Notes: generated by a model from the letters alone, not told the origin. 9,816 bases of DNA from JAWUWD01 sp034112085 (GCA_034112085.1 JAWUWD010000146.1:1-9816), one strand, 5' to 3'. Shown: positions 1 through 7,264, numbered from the stretch's first letter. Numbers and translations: made by a program.

Positions 1-149
1 AAGTGGAAGTACATTGCTACAAAATACTCAGTACATCCAAGTGATCCTCCAGGGTGACCTGAGTTCACGGCATGTACCATTCTTAGGATATCACGTCTTA
101 CTTGAGAGGCGATTTTGGGTAATTCAGAGATTTCAACGGGAGTAGTCAT
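1..149 (-). CDS. Transketolase, N-terminal subunit (partial, 5' end only)
   Basis: Reading the minus strand from ATG at 149-147 gives 49 codons before the window edge. The peptide contains SQVRRDILRMVHAVNSGHPG followed by GSLGCTEYF, a hallmark of the transketolase N-terminal thiamine-diphosphate region. The His of GHPGGSLG lies in the active site of the family. Transketolase moves two-carbon ketol units between sugar phosphates in the non-oxidative pentose phosphate pathway, in the cytoplasm. The GGSLGCTEYF wording and the short leader before it resemble the split form common in Bacteroidota, where N- and C-terminal halves are separate genes. The window cannot prove the split, because only the first 49 residues are visible. 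The gene lies 88 bases downstream of the MscS gene on the same strand. No Shine-Dalgarno sequence is visible. Confidence 0.9.
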   Translation of the reverse strand, partial: MTTPVEISELPKIASQVRRDILRMVHAVNSGHPGGSLGCTEYFVAMYFH

Positions 150-237
150 TAGCGTTAGGTTGTAGGTTAGGACCAGATGGGTTTTGATGCGAATTTAATT
201 AATAAAATACGGTGTTGAGAATTTGTATAATTTTTTT

Positions 238-1152
238 TCAACCTTTATCTAAAGGTGCTTGATTAGGCAACTCAAAGCCTGATTTCAAGTTGAGATCCCT
301 TTGTGGAAATGGGATCTCAATTTTATTTTCTCGGAATTTTTTAAAGATGGCAAAATAGAGTTGACTTTTCAATATCATAGGTTTGTCGATGTAGTCTGAT
401 GTCCATACCGAAAGCTTGAAATTGAGGCTACTATCGCCAAAATCTTCAAATAAGACATCCGGAGATGGTTTTTTGAGTACGCCATGGTTTTCACTGACAA
501 CCTCTAATAATAGTCTTCTGACAAACTTAGGGTCTTCTTTGTAGGCAACTCCGACTGGGTACTGAAAACGCACATTGCGGTCATTATGGCTCCAGTTGAT
601 CACACTTGCGTTTATGAATTCGGAATTTGGTACAATAATGGAAATGTTGTCATTCGTCAATATAGTTGTTGCTCTGGCTGATATTTTCACTACATCTCCA
701 CGGACATTTCCTACTTCAATTCGATCTCCTTCTTTGATCGGGCGTTCGAATAATATAATGATACCTGATATGAAATTATTGGTGATATTTTGCAGCCCAA
801 ATCCAATTCCGACACCTAAGGCTCCTGCGATAAGACTAAGTCCTGTTAGATCTAAGCCTGTGGCTTGAATGATTATGAATAGTCCAATGATTAGCAAAAA
901 GTAATAGAATATGGTCCCTACCGATTTACTGGTTCCATACTCCAATCCATATTTTTTAAGAATTCGATTTACGAGAATATTTCTCAGTTTTCTAGAAAAG
1001 AAAAGCAGTAACAACCCGGAAAAAACAAAATAGAATATCAGAGAAAATGTAATCGATGTGCTACCTATTGAAAATATTGGAATGGCGAATATTTCGGACA
1101 AAATGTTCCAAAATGAGCTCAACCTTTCTAATATAGTGTCAATGGTATTCAT
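238..1152 (-). CDS. MscS-family small-conductance mechanosensitive ion channel
   Basis: This is a complete 304-residue protein, close to the usual length of the short MscS class. Family members are inner-membrane channels that open under membrane tension and release solutes during hypo-osmotic shock. Hydrophobic segments lie at about 33-53 and 78-98. The pore-lining third helix and adjoining motif span about 102-140, with the Gly/Ala-rich run GALGVGIGFGLQNITNNFIS and then LFERPIKEGDRIEV, which is diagnostic of the family. The beta domain (about 140-190) contains VPNSEFINASVINWS, and the mixed alpha/beta C-terminal vestibule domain runs to about 285. ATG at 1152-1150 is the natural start, since the first membrane segment follows shortly after. 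The gene diverges from the PorE-like gene with 129 bases between the starts. It precedes transketolase and could be co-transcribed with it, but nothing suggests a functional link. Confidence 0.95.
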   Translation of the reverse strand: MNTIDTILERLSSFWNILSEIFAIPIFSIGSTSITFSLIFYFVFSGLLLLFFSRKLRNILVNRILKKYGLEYGTSKSVGTIFYYFLLIIGLFIIIQATGLDLTGLSLIAGALGVGIGFGLQNITNNFISGIIILFERPIKEGDRIEVGNVRGDVVKISARATTILTNDNISIIVPNSEFINASVINWSHNDRNVRFQYPVGVAYKEDPKFVRRLLLEVVSENHGVLKKPSPDVLFEDFGDSSLNFKLSVWTSDYIDKPMILKSQLYFAIFKKFRENKIEIPFPQRDLNLKSGFELPNQAPLDKG

Positions 1153-1197
1153 TTTGCTTGCTATGTATTCAGATTAATGGTAAAATGCAACGTATTA

Positions 1198-1227
1198 CTA
1201 AATTAATCGTCATTTACGGAATTTCAA
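1198..1227 (-). promoter_or_regulatory. Candidate Bacteroidota-type promoter for the MscS gene
   Basis: On the minus strand, TTG (1227-1225) is followed after 19 bases by TAATTTAG (1205-1198). This matches the Bacteroidota sigma pattern TTG-N19-TAnnTTTG with one mismatch. The start codon lies about 45 bases further on. The call rests on pattern and spacing only; such AT-rich sequence can match by chance. Confidence 0.3.
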
Positions 1228-1281
1228 GGATTTTGAATTACCATTTTGAGTTTTACAGAAGTAGATAAAATATAATTTTTT

Positions 1282-3585
1282 ATGAAGAAAATATATGTAG
1301 TTGGATTACTAGTCGTTTTGCCTTTGATGATTTTCGCACAAGGTGATGCCAATAAACTAGTAGATAGAGGAGATAAGTATTTTAAAATAAAAAATTACAC
1401 TGAAGCACTTTCAACATATTTGGAAGCTGAGAAAGCAGGGGCGACTAGTAAAGAGCTCAGTTATGCTATAGCGAAGTGTTACAAAGAACAAAATGATATC
1501 AATCAACGCATTAAGTCTATTCCATATTTTGAGAACGCTGAAGGACTAGACCCTAAACCAAGAGACTTTTATCTTGACATGGGTGAGACCTATCATGAAG
1601 ATGATCAGGTTAAGGAGGCGATGGCTGCTTTCCAGCAGCATAAGAAGGCTATAGATCCAAGAGATAAGGCCAGTCTTAGAAAGATTGATAGAAATATTCA
1701 AATTTCTAAAAATGCGCAAACTTTACTTTCTCAGACAAGAGACTTCAAAGTTAAACTTGTGGGTGGGCAAATTAATACTGAATACACTGAATACAATCCC
1801 GTAGTTTCTGCGGATGAGAGTGTTATTGCTTATACTGCTCTTCGTCCTAACACTGGAAAAACGAGGGCTGGAGAGAAGTTTATTGAAGAAATATTCGTAG
1901 TGTATAATGCAAGTGGCATTCTGTCTATCCCACAAAAGGTGACAGTCCGCTCGAACTATAATGCAGGTACTGCTGGAATGTCTTCCGATGGGCAGCAAAT
2001 GATGATCTTTATCGGAGGAGCTAATGGTACTGGAAACTTATATACGATTGATAAGCAAGGTGACTCTTGGACAGCACCTACTACTATGGGTACACCTATT
2101 AATAATCTTAATTATCTGGAAAGTACTGCCAGTATTACACCTGATGGCAAAGTAATTTACTTTGCCAGTGATCGTAAAGGTGGTTATGGAGGACTAGATA
2201 TCTATAAATCTGAAAAGAACGAAGAGGGTAATTGGGGAAAACCAGTTAATCTAGGGTCAAAAGTAAATACTAAGTATAACGAAGATGCTCCTTTCATTCA
2301 CCCTGATCAGAGATTGTTATTCTTTACTTCCGAAGGGCATAATACGATAGGCGGAAGAGACATATTCAAGACTCAAGTTATTAAAGGAAGTTGGATAAAG
2401 CCAATGAACATGGGATATCCGATCAATACTACAGCCAATGATAATTATTTTACCTTGACTGCTGATGGACGAAAAGGTTATTTTTCATCCGATAGAAAGG
2501 GTGGACTTGGAGGGCAAGATATTTACACCTTGGATATGCCTGAAGATGCGGGCACAATCCCACTTACCATGCTCAAAGGAAAGATATTGGATGCAGGTAC
2601 TAATAAACCTTTGAATACTAAAATATATATGATTGACAATGACACAAATAAGAAACTGGACTTCGTGTATCATCCAGATCCAGAGACTGGAAGTTATTTG
2701 ATTATTGTGCCGCCTAACAAGAACTATGATATGATTATAGAGTCTGAAGGGTTTTTGCCTTATACGCTCAATATCGATATCCCAAACCAAACCTATTTTT
2801 ATGAACTGTATCAACAAATCTATTTGAAGACTATTACCCAATTTGATGTAATTGTTGGACAGCAAGTTGAGATTAAGAATGCCTTTTATGACACACACGA
2901 AGACCGTGTTAATGAACAAAGAAAAGACCATGAAGCAGGATTGGTTCAGAATGATAGCATAGATATGTACGACCTGATGAATGATCTAATCGCAGCAGAT
3001 GACCAGGGCGGGATTGATTATCTATTGGAGTTGATTGAACATACCTCAGCTGCTGACGAGATTGATTTTGAAAAGATAGAAAGTGATAAACTTCAAGCGG
3101 CTAAGCGTATATACTACTACGATGAGAGTGATGAAAGTAAGTTTGAAAAGAAAGTAATTGATGGAGAAACTATTCTGTCTCTTCCTACCATGTATGTGAC
3201 TGAAGAGGCCAAGCGTCAAAGGAATCAATCCAAAACTCAACCTGCAGTGGATCCAGCTATTTTCAGTAAAGTAGTTAAGATTTATTTTTCTGCAGGCCAA
3301 AGTCATCTTGATCCAAAATATAGTGCTTCATTAAATCAAGTATTGAATGTGTTGAAGGCCAATGATGGACTTGGTGTTGAAATTTCAGGATTCGCATCAT
3401 CTGATGGTGATGAGGATGAAAATATTCAGCTGTCAAACGAACGTGCAAAGAACGTCTTAGCATTCCTTAATACACAAGGCATAGTTAGGAGAAGGGTGAT
3501 CGCAAAAGGATACGGAGAAACGAAAGACACTAGTTCTTCAAGCGAAGAGGATAGGAGGGTTGAAGTGAAAATTGTAGCACTCTAA
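1282..3585 (+). CDS. PorE-like envelope protein: TPR, beta-propeller, CRD and OmpA_C domains
   Basis: This 767-residue protein begins with a signal peptide (1 to about 19, MIFAQ cleavage region). TPR-like helices span about 22-150. A beta-propeller with PD40/WD40-like repeats covers about 155-420: DGKVIYFASDRKGGYGGLDI, PDQRLLFFTSEG and DGRKGYFSSDRKGGLGGQDI. A carboxypeptidase-regulatory-like domain follows (about 428-525). An OmpA_C domain closes the protein (about 663-767), with NIQLSNERAKNVLAFL and RRVEVKI. This is the domain order described for PorE, a peptidoglycan-associated periplasmic component of the type IX secretion system. The assignment to PorE itself is inference. There is no lipobox Cys after the signal peptide, unlike the P. 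gingivalis lipoprotein, and no other secretion-system gene lies in the window. About 125 extra residues separate CRD and OmpA_C. The stop TAA is followed directly by TAG, nine bases before the convergent paralogue's original stop. Confidence 0.85.
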   Translation: MKKIYVVGLLVVLPLMIFAQGDANKLVDRGDKYFKIKNYTEALSTYLEAEKAGATSKELSYAIAKCYKEQNDINQRIKSIPYFENAEGLDPKPRDFYLDMGETYHEDDQVKEAMAAFQQHKKAIDPRDKASLRKIDRNIQISKNAQTLLSQTRDFKVKLVGGQINTEYTEYNPVVSADESVIAYTALRPNTGKTRAGEKFIEEIFVVYNASGILSIPQKVTVRSNYNAGTAGMSSDGQQMMIFIGGANGTGNLYTIDKQGDSWTAPTTMGTPINNLNYLESTASITPDGKVIYFASDRKGGYGGLDIYKSEKNEEGNWGKPVNLGSKVNTKYNEDAPFIHPDQRLLFFTSEGHNTIGGRDIFKTQVIKGSWIKPMNMGYPINTTANDNYFTLTADGRKGYFSSDRKGGLGGQDIYTLDMPEDAGTIPLTMLKGKILDAGTNKPLNTKIYMIDNDTNKKLDFVYHPDPETGSYLIIVPPNKNYDMIIESEGFLPYTLNIDIPNQTYFYELYQQIYLKTITQFDVIVGQQVEIKNAFYDTHEDRVNEQRKDHEAGLVQNDSIDMYDLMNDLIAADDQGGIDYLLELIEHTSAADEIDFEKIESDKLQAAKRIYYYDESDESKFEKKVIDGETILSLPTMYVTEEAKRQRNQSKTQPAVDPAIFSKVVKIYFSAGQSHLDPKYSASLNQVLNVLKANDGLGVEISGFASSDGDEDENIQLSNERAKNVLAFLNTQGIVRRRVIAKGYGETKDTSSSSEEDRRVEVKIVAL

Positions 3586-3594
3586 TAGTCTAGA

Positions 3595-3744
3595 TCAATT
3601 CTGTAATATTTCTATTTCTACACGGATGTTTTTGTGTGCTTGACTGCTCAGTTTGTGATGAATTTCTGATTTGCCACCCCAAGCTTTGATTTCTATATTT
3701 TTTTGAGTGATACCATGGTCGATGAGGTAGCTTTTAATTGTTTA
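3595..3744 (-). other. Premature TAA and the preserved 48-codon tail of the broken SPOR-OmpA gene
   Basis: The TAA at 3744-3742 follows GAACGAGCC (Glu-Arg-Ala). The same frame then encodes 48 residues beginning TIKSYLIDHGITQKN and ending RVEIEILQN before TGA. The intact paralogue reads TIQHYLMDQGIDESR and RVEVEILEI at the same places. The tail has no in-frame ATG, so independent translation is unlikely. Retention of OmpA_C end-motif residues with no second lesion implies a very young mutation or continued selection on the tail. Confidence 0.85.
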
Positions 3745-4878
3745 GGCTCGTTCTGCTGATAATTTTTTTGCCGAACCTATGGAATTTTTATCATTACTTG
3801 TTAGAGAGAAATAGTTACTAGCATTATCATTAATAGTTATTATAGGCCCAACAGCACTACCATTTGTATGCCCATGAATTCGAATCCTCATTTGAGGATT
3901 TTCTTGGAGCATTTTCACTAGTTCATTGATTTCAAACTTGGACTGAGGCCGCATGATTGCCGCATCTTTGAAGAAGAATACATTATACATGGTGATGATG
4001 TCTCCTTTCGTGTATCTAGATAACTCAAAATTGACAATAAGCGTATCTCCTATATTTGTTACGTAAGGGTACTCTTCTTCGTCAATTGGGTTTAAGTAGT
4101 TGAAGTTGTGTTGCACCTTTTTATAACCAAAAACATTACTTATTAATATCAATTCACCATTTCCATTATCAGGATCGGGTAATGATATTATTCTGTTCCC
4201 ATCATATTTATTGAGTAATGAATGATTTGAACCATCGATAACCTGAATTTGTCCTCTTACTTCCTTACTCGTTCTACCATGAAATAGACTCAAAAATACA
4301 TTTTTGGTGGGAAGCGTTTCACTTATAGATGTACTATTAGTAGGTTCTTCGATGATCAATGCGGGTAATACTGCTTCACCCTGATCTGTCAAAGTTACTT
4401 GTTCTTCTTTGGTAGTTGAACGGATATAGTTTGTTGAGTCATTACCTGAGGATGATTTTTCAACCTCTTTTTTTGAGGTAGCGAATCGCTCTGCAAACAT
4501 ATCATTGAGACTACTTACTTCTTTGTTGAGCGCCTTTTTGATCACCTCGGACCGCTTTACAATATATACCCAGCTGTCACTAAACTCTGGATTTTTTCGT
4601 GTTTGGTATAACTCTCTTATTGAAGTATTAAAGTCGTCATAATATTTGATATACACGAAGTAATAATTCTTCTGAGGGAAGAAATCATAACTGGCCTCAT
4701 ATCCCAGTTCACGAATTTCTTCTGTGTAGGCTTTCGCATAATGTTCCTTATTCTTTGCGTATGCCGCTACAGTTAGGTAATAACCTACTTTTACAGATTT
4801 TGATTGGGCATTAATAGCGGTGGAAGAAAATCCAAAGATGATAATCACTGATACTACAAATTTGAAGAGGTTATTCAT
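3595..4878 (-). pseudogene. SPOR-OmpA periplasmic protein, second tandem copy, broken by an in-frame TAA
   Basis: From ATG at 4878 the frame runs 378 codons to a TAA at 3744-3742. It continues unbroken for another 48 codons to TGA at 3597-3595, which would give 427 residues. The upstream paralogue has 440. Domains: signal peptide (1-24, cleavage after AINA), SPOR domain (about 32-107, from YYLTVAAYAKNKEHYAKAYT to SWVYIVK), a Ser/Thr-rich linker, a beta-rich domain (about 205-290, starting KEVRGQIQV) and OmpA_C (from about 297: FFKDAAIMRP, HGHTNG, AKKLSAERA). The TAA stands exactly where the intact copy has Tyr392. The codons beyond it still encode IKAWGGKSEIHHKLSSQAHK and NIRVEIEI, aligning without gaps to the paralogue. 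A Tyr codon one substitution from TAA is the simplest origin. As sequenced, the product would lack the second half of the OmpA fold. A truncated but functional protein, or a sequencing error, cannot be excluded. Confidence 0.8.
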
Positions 4879-4901
4879 TGAAAGAATACTTTCTTAAATA
4901 A

Positions 4902-4936
4902 AAAGAGTCAAAAGGTGTACAATACACTTTTGACTC
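4902..4936 (-). terminator. Intrinsic terminator after the intact SPOR-OmpA gene
   Basis: An inverted repeat pairs 4905-4919 with 4923-4936. It forms a 14-bp stem with one bulged G (4915) and a three-base loop. On the minus strand it is followed by TTTTTATTT, the U-tract of a rho-independent terminator. It lies 25 bases beyond the stop of the upstream paralogue and only about 25 bases before the start of the downstream one. It should therefore separate, or attenuate, expression of the two copies. Confidence 0.8.
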
Positions 4937-4960
4937 CTTAAGTGTCTGTAATAAAGGTAG

Positions 4961-6283
4961 TTAAATTTCTAATATTTCAACTTCCACTCTAACATTTTTA
5001 CGCGCTTGCGTATCGTGTTTATCAAACATCATCTTTTTACCACCCCATCCAACGACTTGCATTCTTGATTCATCTATTCCTTGATCCATAAGATAATGCT
5101 GAATAGTATATCCTCTATATTCGGATAGTTTTTTTGCGCTGCCTGTATCTTCCATATGGTTGCCAGATATGGAGAAGAAGTCTTTATCGTTTAGATTCAA
5201 GTGCAGCAACTTCCCGTGGGAGCTACCATTGGTGTGTCCGTGAATTTTTATTTTTAGTTTGTCGTTCTCTTTCAACATAGCTAGCAAGCTGTTTACTTCA
5301 CTTTTGGATTCAGGTCTCATGATTGCTGCATCTTTAAAGAAGTAAACATTCCACATGACGGCAATTTCTCCCATTTGCAATCGCTCTAAGTCAAAATGAA
5401 CTACAATAGAGTCCCCAATAGTTTCTACATAGTTTGATGTAGAGTCGTTTACAGGGTTGTCAAGGTTGATAACATGTTCAATTGGTCTAAACCCGAAGAT
5501 TCTACTAACAATCTTGATCGAATGACTCCCGTTTTTAGGGTCATTTATTCCCACTAACTTATGAGATGTTACCGTCTTTAACTTCTTATCACGTTGATGA
5601 TCTCTGATCTCAATAGATCCCCTCACTTCTTTAAACTTTTGAGCATTTACGGTATTGATATACAACTTATATTGCTCTTTAATTATTGGTTCTTCTTCTT
5701 TTATTGCTGTTTTTCTTTTTGTAACAATTGATACAGGCTTTAGACTTGTGGTAGTAGACTGGTCAGAGTTGATAGTCTCTTTAATTGTACTATCAGATCC
5801 CGAACGGGTACCTGAACTTATATTTTTCTTGTCAGACTTAATTCCATCTTTACTTGATTCGCTTATGTTTTCATTGGATTTGACCTGAGTCTGAATTGTG
5901 CTGTTGGTTTTTGGGAGATCTATCCTAATGAGCTCAGGTGTTTCTTGATCACCTTTTAACTCACCTCTAAATACCCAAGCATCATCAAAGTCAGAATCTT
6001 CCCTAAGTTTCCAGACCAATTCTTTAGCTTTTTCATCTTCCTTTGAAATCAAAGAATAGACATAATACAGCTGTCGCTGTTTATTATACGCATAATTGGC
6101 ATTCATATCCTTATCCCGGATATACTCAGTGTACCTTTTAGCATTGTACTTGAAATTAAAAGCCGCAATAACTACGAAACTTTTTCTCTCGATATTATTA
6201 ACTTGGTTGGGAGCCTGATGTGCGTGAACACTAAAAAATACCAACATCCCTACCGCTGACGATATGAGTGTACTTTTCAACAT
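4961..6283 (-). CDS. SPOR- and OmpA_C-domain periplasmic protein (intact tandem copy)
   Basis: This is a complete 440-residue protein. A signal peptide covers about 1-21 (cleavage near SVHA), with no lipobox Cys and no further membrane segment, so a soluble periplasmic product is likely. A SPOR-like domain spans about 34-106: KSFVVIAAFNFKYNAKRYTE, then YYVYSLISKEDEKAKELVWK and DAWVF. SPOR domains bind glycan strands stripped of stem peptides. A Ser/Thr/Lys-rich, probably disordered linker runs about 110-205. A beta-rich domain (about 206-300) begins with FKEVRGSIEIRD. The OmpA_C domain (about 308-440) has YFFKDAAIMRP, HGHTNG, AKKLSEYRG and NVRVEVEI. The peptidoglycan-binding Asp of GHTD is Asn here, and 23 extra residues lie between it and the conserved Arg390. 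No exact function is recognised. A role in linking or sensing peptidoglycan through two different domains is inference. It is the upstream member of a tandem duplication and has its own terminator. Confidence 0.88.
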   Translation of the reverse strand: MLKSTLISSAVGMLVFFSVHAHQAPNQVNNIERKSFVVIAAFNFKYNAKRYTEYIRDKDMNANYAYNKQRQLYYVYSLISKEDEKAKELVWKLREDSDFDDAWVFRGELKGDQETPELIRIDLPKTNSTIQTQVKSNENISESSKDGIKSDKKNISSGTRSGSDSTIKETINSDQSTTTSLKPVSIVTKRKTAIKEEEPIIKEQYKLYINTVNAQKFKEVRGSIEIRDHQRDKKLKTVTSHKLVGINDPKNGSHSIKIVSRIFGFRPIEHVINLDNPVNDSTSNYVETIGDSIVVHFDLERLQMGEIAVMWNVYFFKDAAIMRPESKSEVNSLLAMLKENDKLKIKIHGHTNGSSHGKLLHLNLNDKDFFSISGNHMEDTGSAKKLSEYRGYTIQHYLMDQGIDESRMQVVGWGGKKMMFDKHDTQARKNVRVEVEILEI

Positions 6284-6312
6284 GACAATAGTATAAGTTT
6301 AAAAAAATAAAG

Positions 6313-6341
6313 TAAATATAGTGAATTTTGGACTAATACAA
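6313..6341 (-). promoter_or_regulatory. Candidate promoter for the intact SPOR-OmpA gene
   Basis: On the minus strand, TTG (6341-6339) precedes TATATTTA (6320-6313) by 18 bases. This fits the Bacteroidota pattern TTG-N17-23-TAnnTTTG with one mismatch. A transcript would start near 6306 and have a leader of only about 20 bases before the ATG at 6283. Evidence is pattern and position only. Confidence 0.35.
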
Positions 6342-6435
6342 GGAGTGGGTGTTTTAGGACACTGGTATTTAGGTGTTTATGAAGTGTTTCTGGTGAGTTT
6401 ATTAGTCCATCTATTTTCTTGATGAAAAGCCTAGT

Positions 6436-6464
6436 CCGATATCGGTCAGTTGAATTCAATATCG
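6436..6464. repeat. Clustered palindromes in the divergent intergenic region
   Basis: Two perfect 10-base palindromes lie side by side: CCGATATCGG (6436-6445) and TTGAATTCAA (6450-6459). The outer bases also form a larger inverted repeat, CGATAT (6437-6442) with ATATCG (6459-6464). They sit between two divergent genes, where operators are common. Whether a regulator binds here is inference. Confidence 0.45.
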
Positions 6465-6514
6465 AACGCAAGGTGTGCGTTTCTGAAATGGGAATCTTGA
6501 TTGTTGCCATGTAT

Positions 6515-6555
6515 GACGCTATGTAGCTATTGGCATACTTATTGGCTTAGACGCT
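6515..6555. repeat. Nested direct repeats upstream of the ABC-TolC operon
   Basis: TATTGGC occurs at 6528-6534 and 6540-6546, 12 bases apart. This pair is bracketed by GACGCT at 6515-6520 and 6550-6555. The block ends 28 bases before the ABC start codon, so it occupies the expected promoter zone. No convincing TAnnTTTG element is visible there. A regulator-binding role is speculative. Confidence 0.35.
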
Positions 6556-6583
6556 GAAGTGATTTTATGAAAATTATAAGCTA

Positions 6584-7264
6584 ATGATAAAACTAAGAGA
6601 TATAGATAAGTACGTTGATTCAAGGTTTCAGCGAACATTCATTTTGAAAGGTATTGATCTGGATATTGAGCAAGGTGAGTTCGTGACTATTATGGGGCCA
6701 AGTGGGGCAGGAAAGTCTACACTTATGAATATCATTGGCATGCTAGATGAGCCTTCTCAAGGGGAATATTTCTTTTTTGATGAGCCTGTACATAAAATGA
6801 AGGATCGCAAAAAATCTGAAATGCATAAGCATCATTTGGGATTTATTTTCCAAGCATATCATTTGATTGATGAACTTACGGTATTTGAAAACATAGAGAC
6901 GCCTTTACTTTATAAAGGGGTTAAGTCTGCTCAGCGCAAGAGTATGGTTGCTGAGATTCTAGATAGATTTCAAATGGTAGCTAAGAAGGACTTGTTCCCA
7001 GAGCAACTATCCGGTGGCCAACAACAACTCGTTGGAGTTGGAAGAGCAATTATTGGGCAACCGCAGTTACTATTGGCTGATGAGCCTACTGGAAATTTGC
7101 ATTCCGAACAGGGAGAGGACATCATGGAGATATTCAAGAAACTTAATGAAGAGGGGATGACAATTGTACAAGTGAGCCACTCAGAGAAATGTGCGTCATA
7201 TAGTGACAGAATAATAAGAATCGTAGATGGTCAGATAGAGTCAGACACTAAAGTGAAAAAATAA
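6584..7264 (+). CDS. ABC transporter ATP-binding protein (LolD/MacB-type)
   Basis: This 226-residue ATPase has the normal length for LolD/MacB-family nucleotide-binding subunits. Walker A is GPSGAGKST (38-46), the Q-loop is FQAYHLIDELTVFENI (Gln90), the signature is LSGGQ (142-146), Walker B is LLLADE (162-167) and the switch His is His199 in VQVSHSE. The family powers extraction of lipoproteins or export through MacB/FtsX-like permeases from the inner-membrane face. Two spots differ from the common consensus. The signature is followed by QQLVGVGRA instead of QQRVAIARA, and the D-loop reads GNLHS instead of GNLDS. All catalytic residues remain. No Shine-Dalgarno sequence precedes the ATG. The stop TAA overlaps the next gene's ATG by one base (TAATG), so the outer-membrane partner is probably translationally coupled. 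No permease is encoded nearby, so the substrate is unknown. Confidence 0.92.
   Translation: MIKLRDIDKYVDSRFQRTFILKGIDLDIEQGEFVTIMGPSGAGKSTLMNIIGMLDEPSQGEYFFFDEPVHKMKDRKKSEMHKHHLGFIFQAYHLIDELTVFENIETPLLYKGVKSAQRKSMVAEILDRFQMVAKKDLFPEQLSGGQQQLVGVGRAIIGQPQLLLADEPTGNLHSEQGEDIMEIFKKLNEEGMTIVQVSHSEKCASYSDRIIRIVDGQIESDTKVKK

Noticed and set aside
157..178. Short direct repeats (TTAGG/TAGGTT) upstream of transketolase
   Set aside because: They are too short and simple to support as an operator or attachment site.
575..868. A 97-codon plus-strand open frame within the MscS gene
   Set aside because: It is the antisense shadow of the conserved MscS core and shows no independent evidence.
1723..3463. 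Several minus-strand open frames inside the PorE-like gene (1723-1998, 2485-2931, 3046-3306, 3275-3463)
   Set aside because: They lie antisense to a well-supported domain-containing gene, and their translations have no domain-like pattern.
3742..3744. Programmed recoding of the TAA stop
   Set aside because: TAA is not a selenocysteine or pyrrolysine codon, and I see no obvious downstream recoding hairpin. A point mutation from a Tyr codon is simpler.
4880..4893. A small inverted repeat GAAAG/CTTTC just before the downstream paralogue's start
   Set aside because: The stem is only five weak base pairs in AT-rich sequence and needs no regulatory explanation.
5655..5888. A 77-codon plus-strand open frame inside the SPOR-OmpA gene
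   Set aside because: It is antisense to the Ser/Thr/Lys-rich linker; its hydrophobic look comes from complementing that composition.
6277..6510. A 77-codon minus-strand open frame overlapping the start of the intact SPOR-OmpA gene
   Set aside because: It has no recognisable motif and no upstream translation signal. It covers the probable promoter and palindromes, and it overlaps the next gene by a few bases in another frame. More likely a chance open frame.
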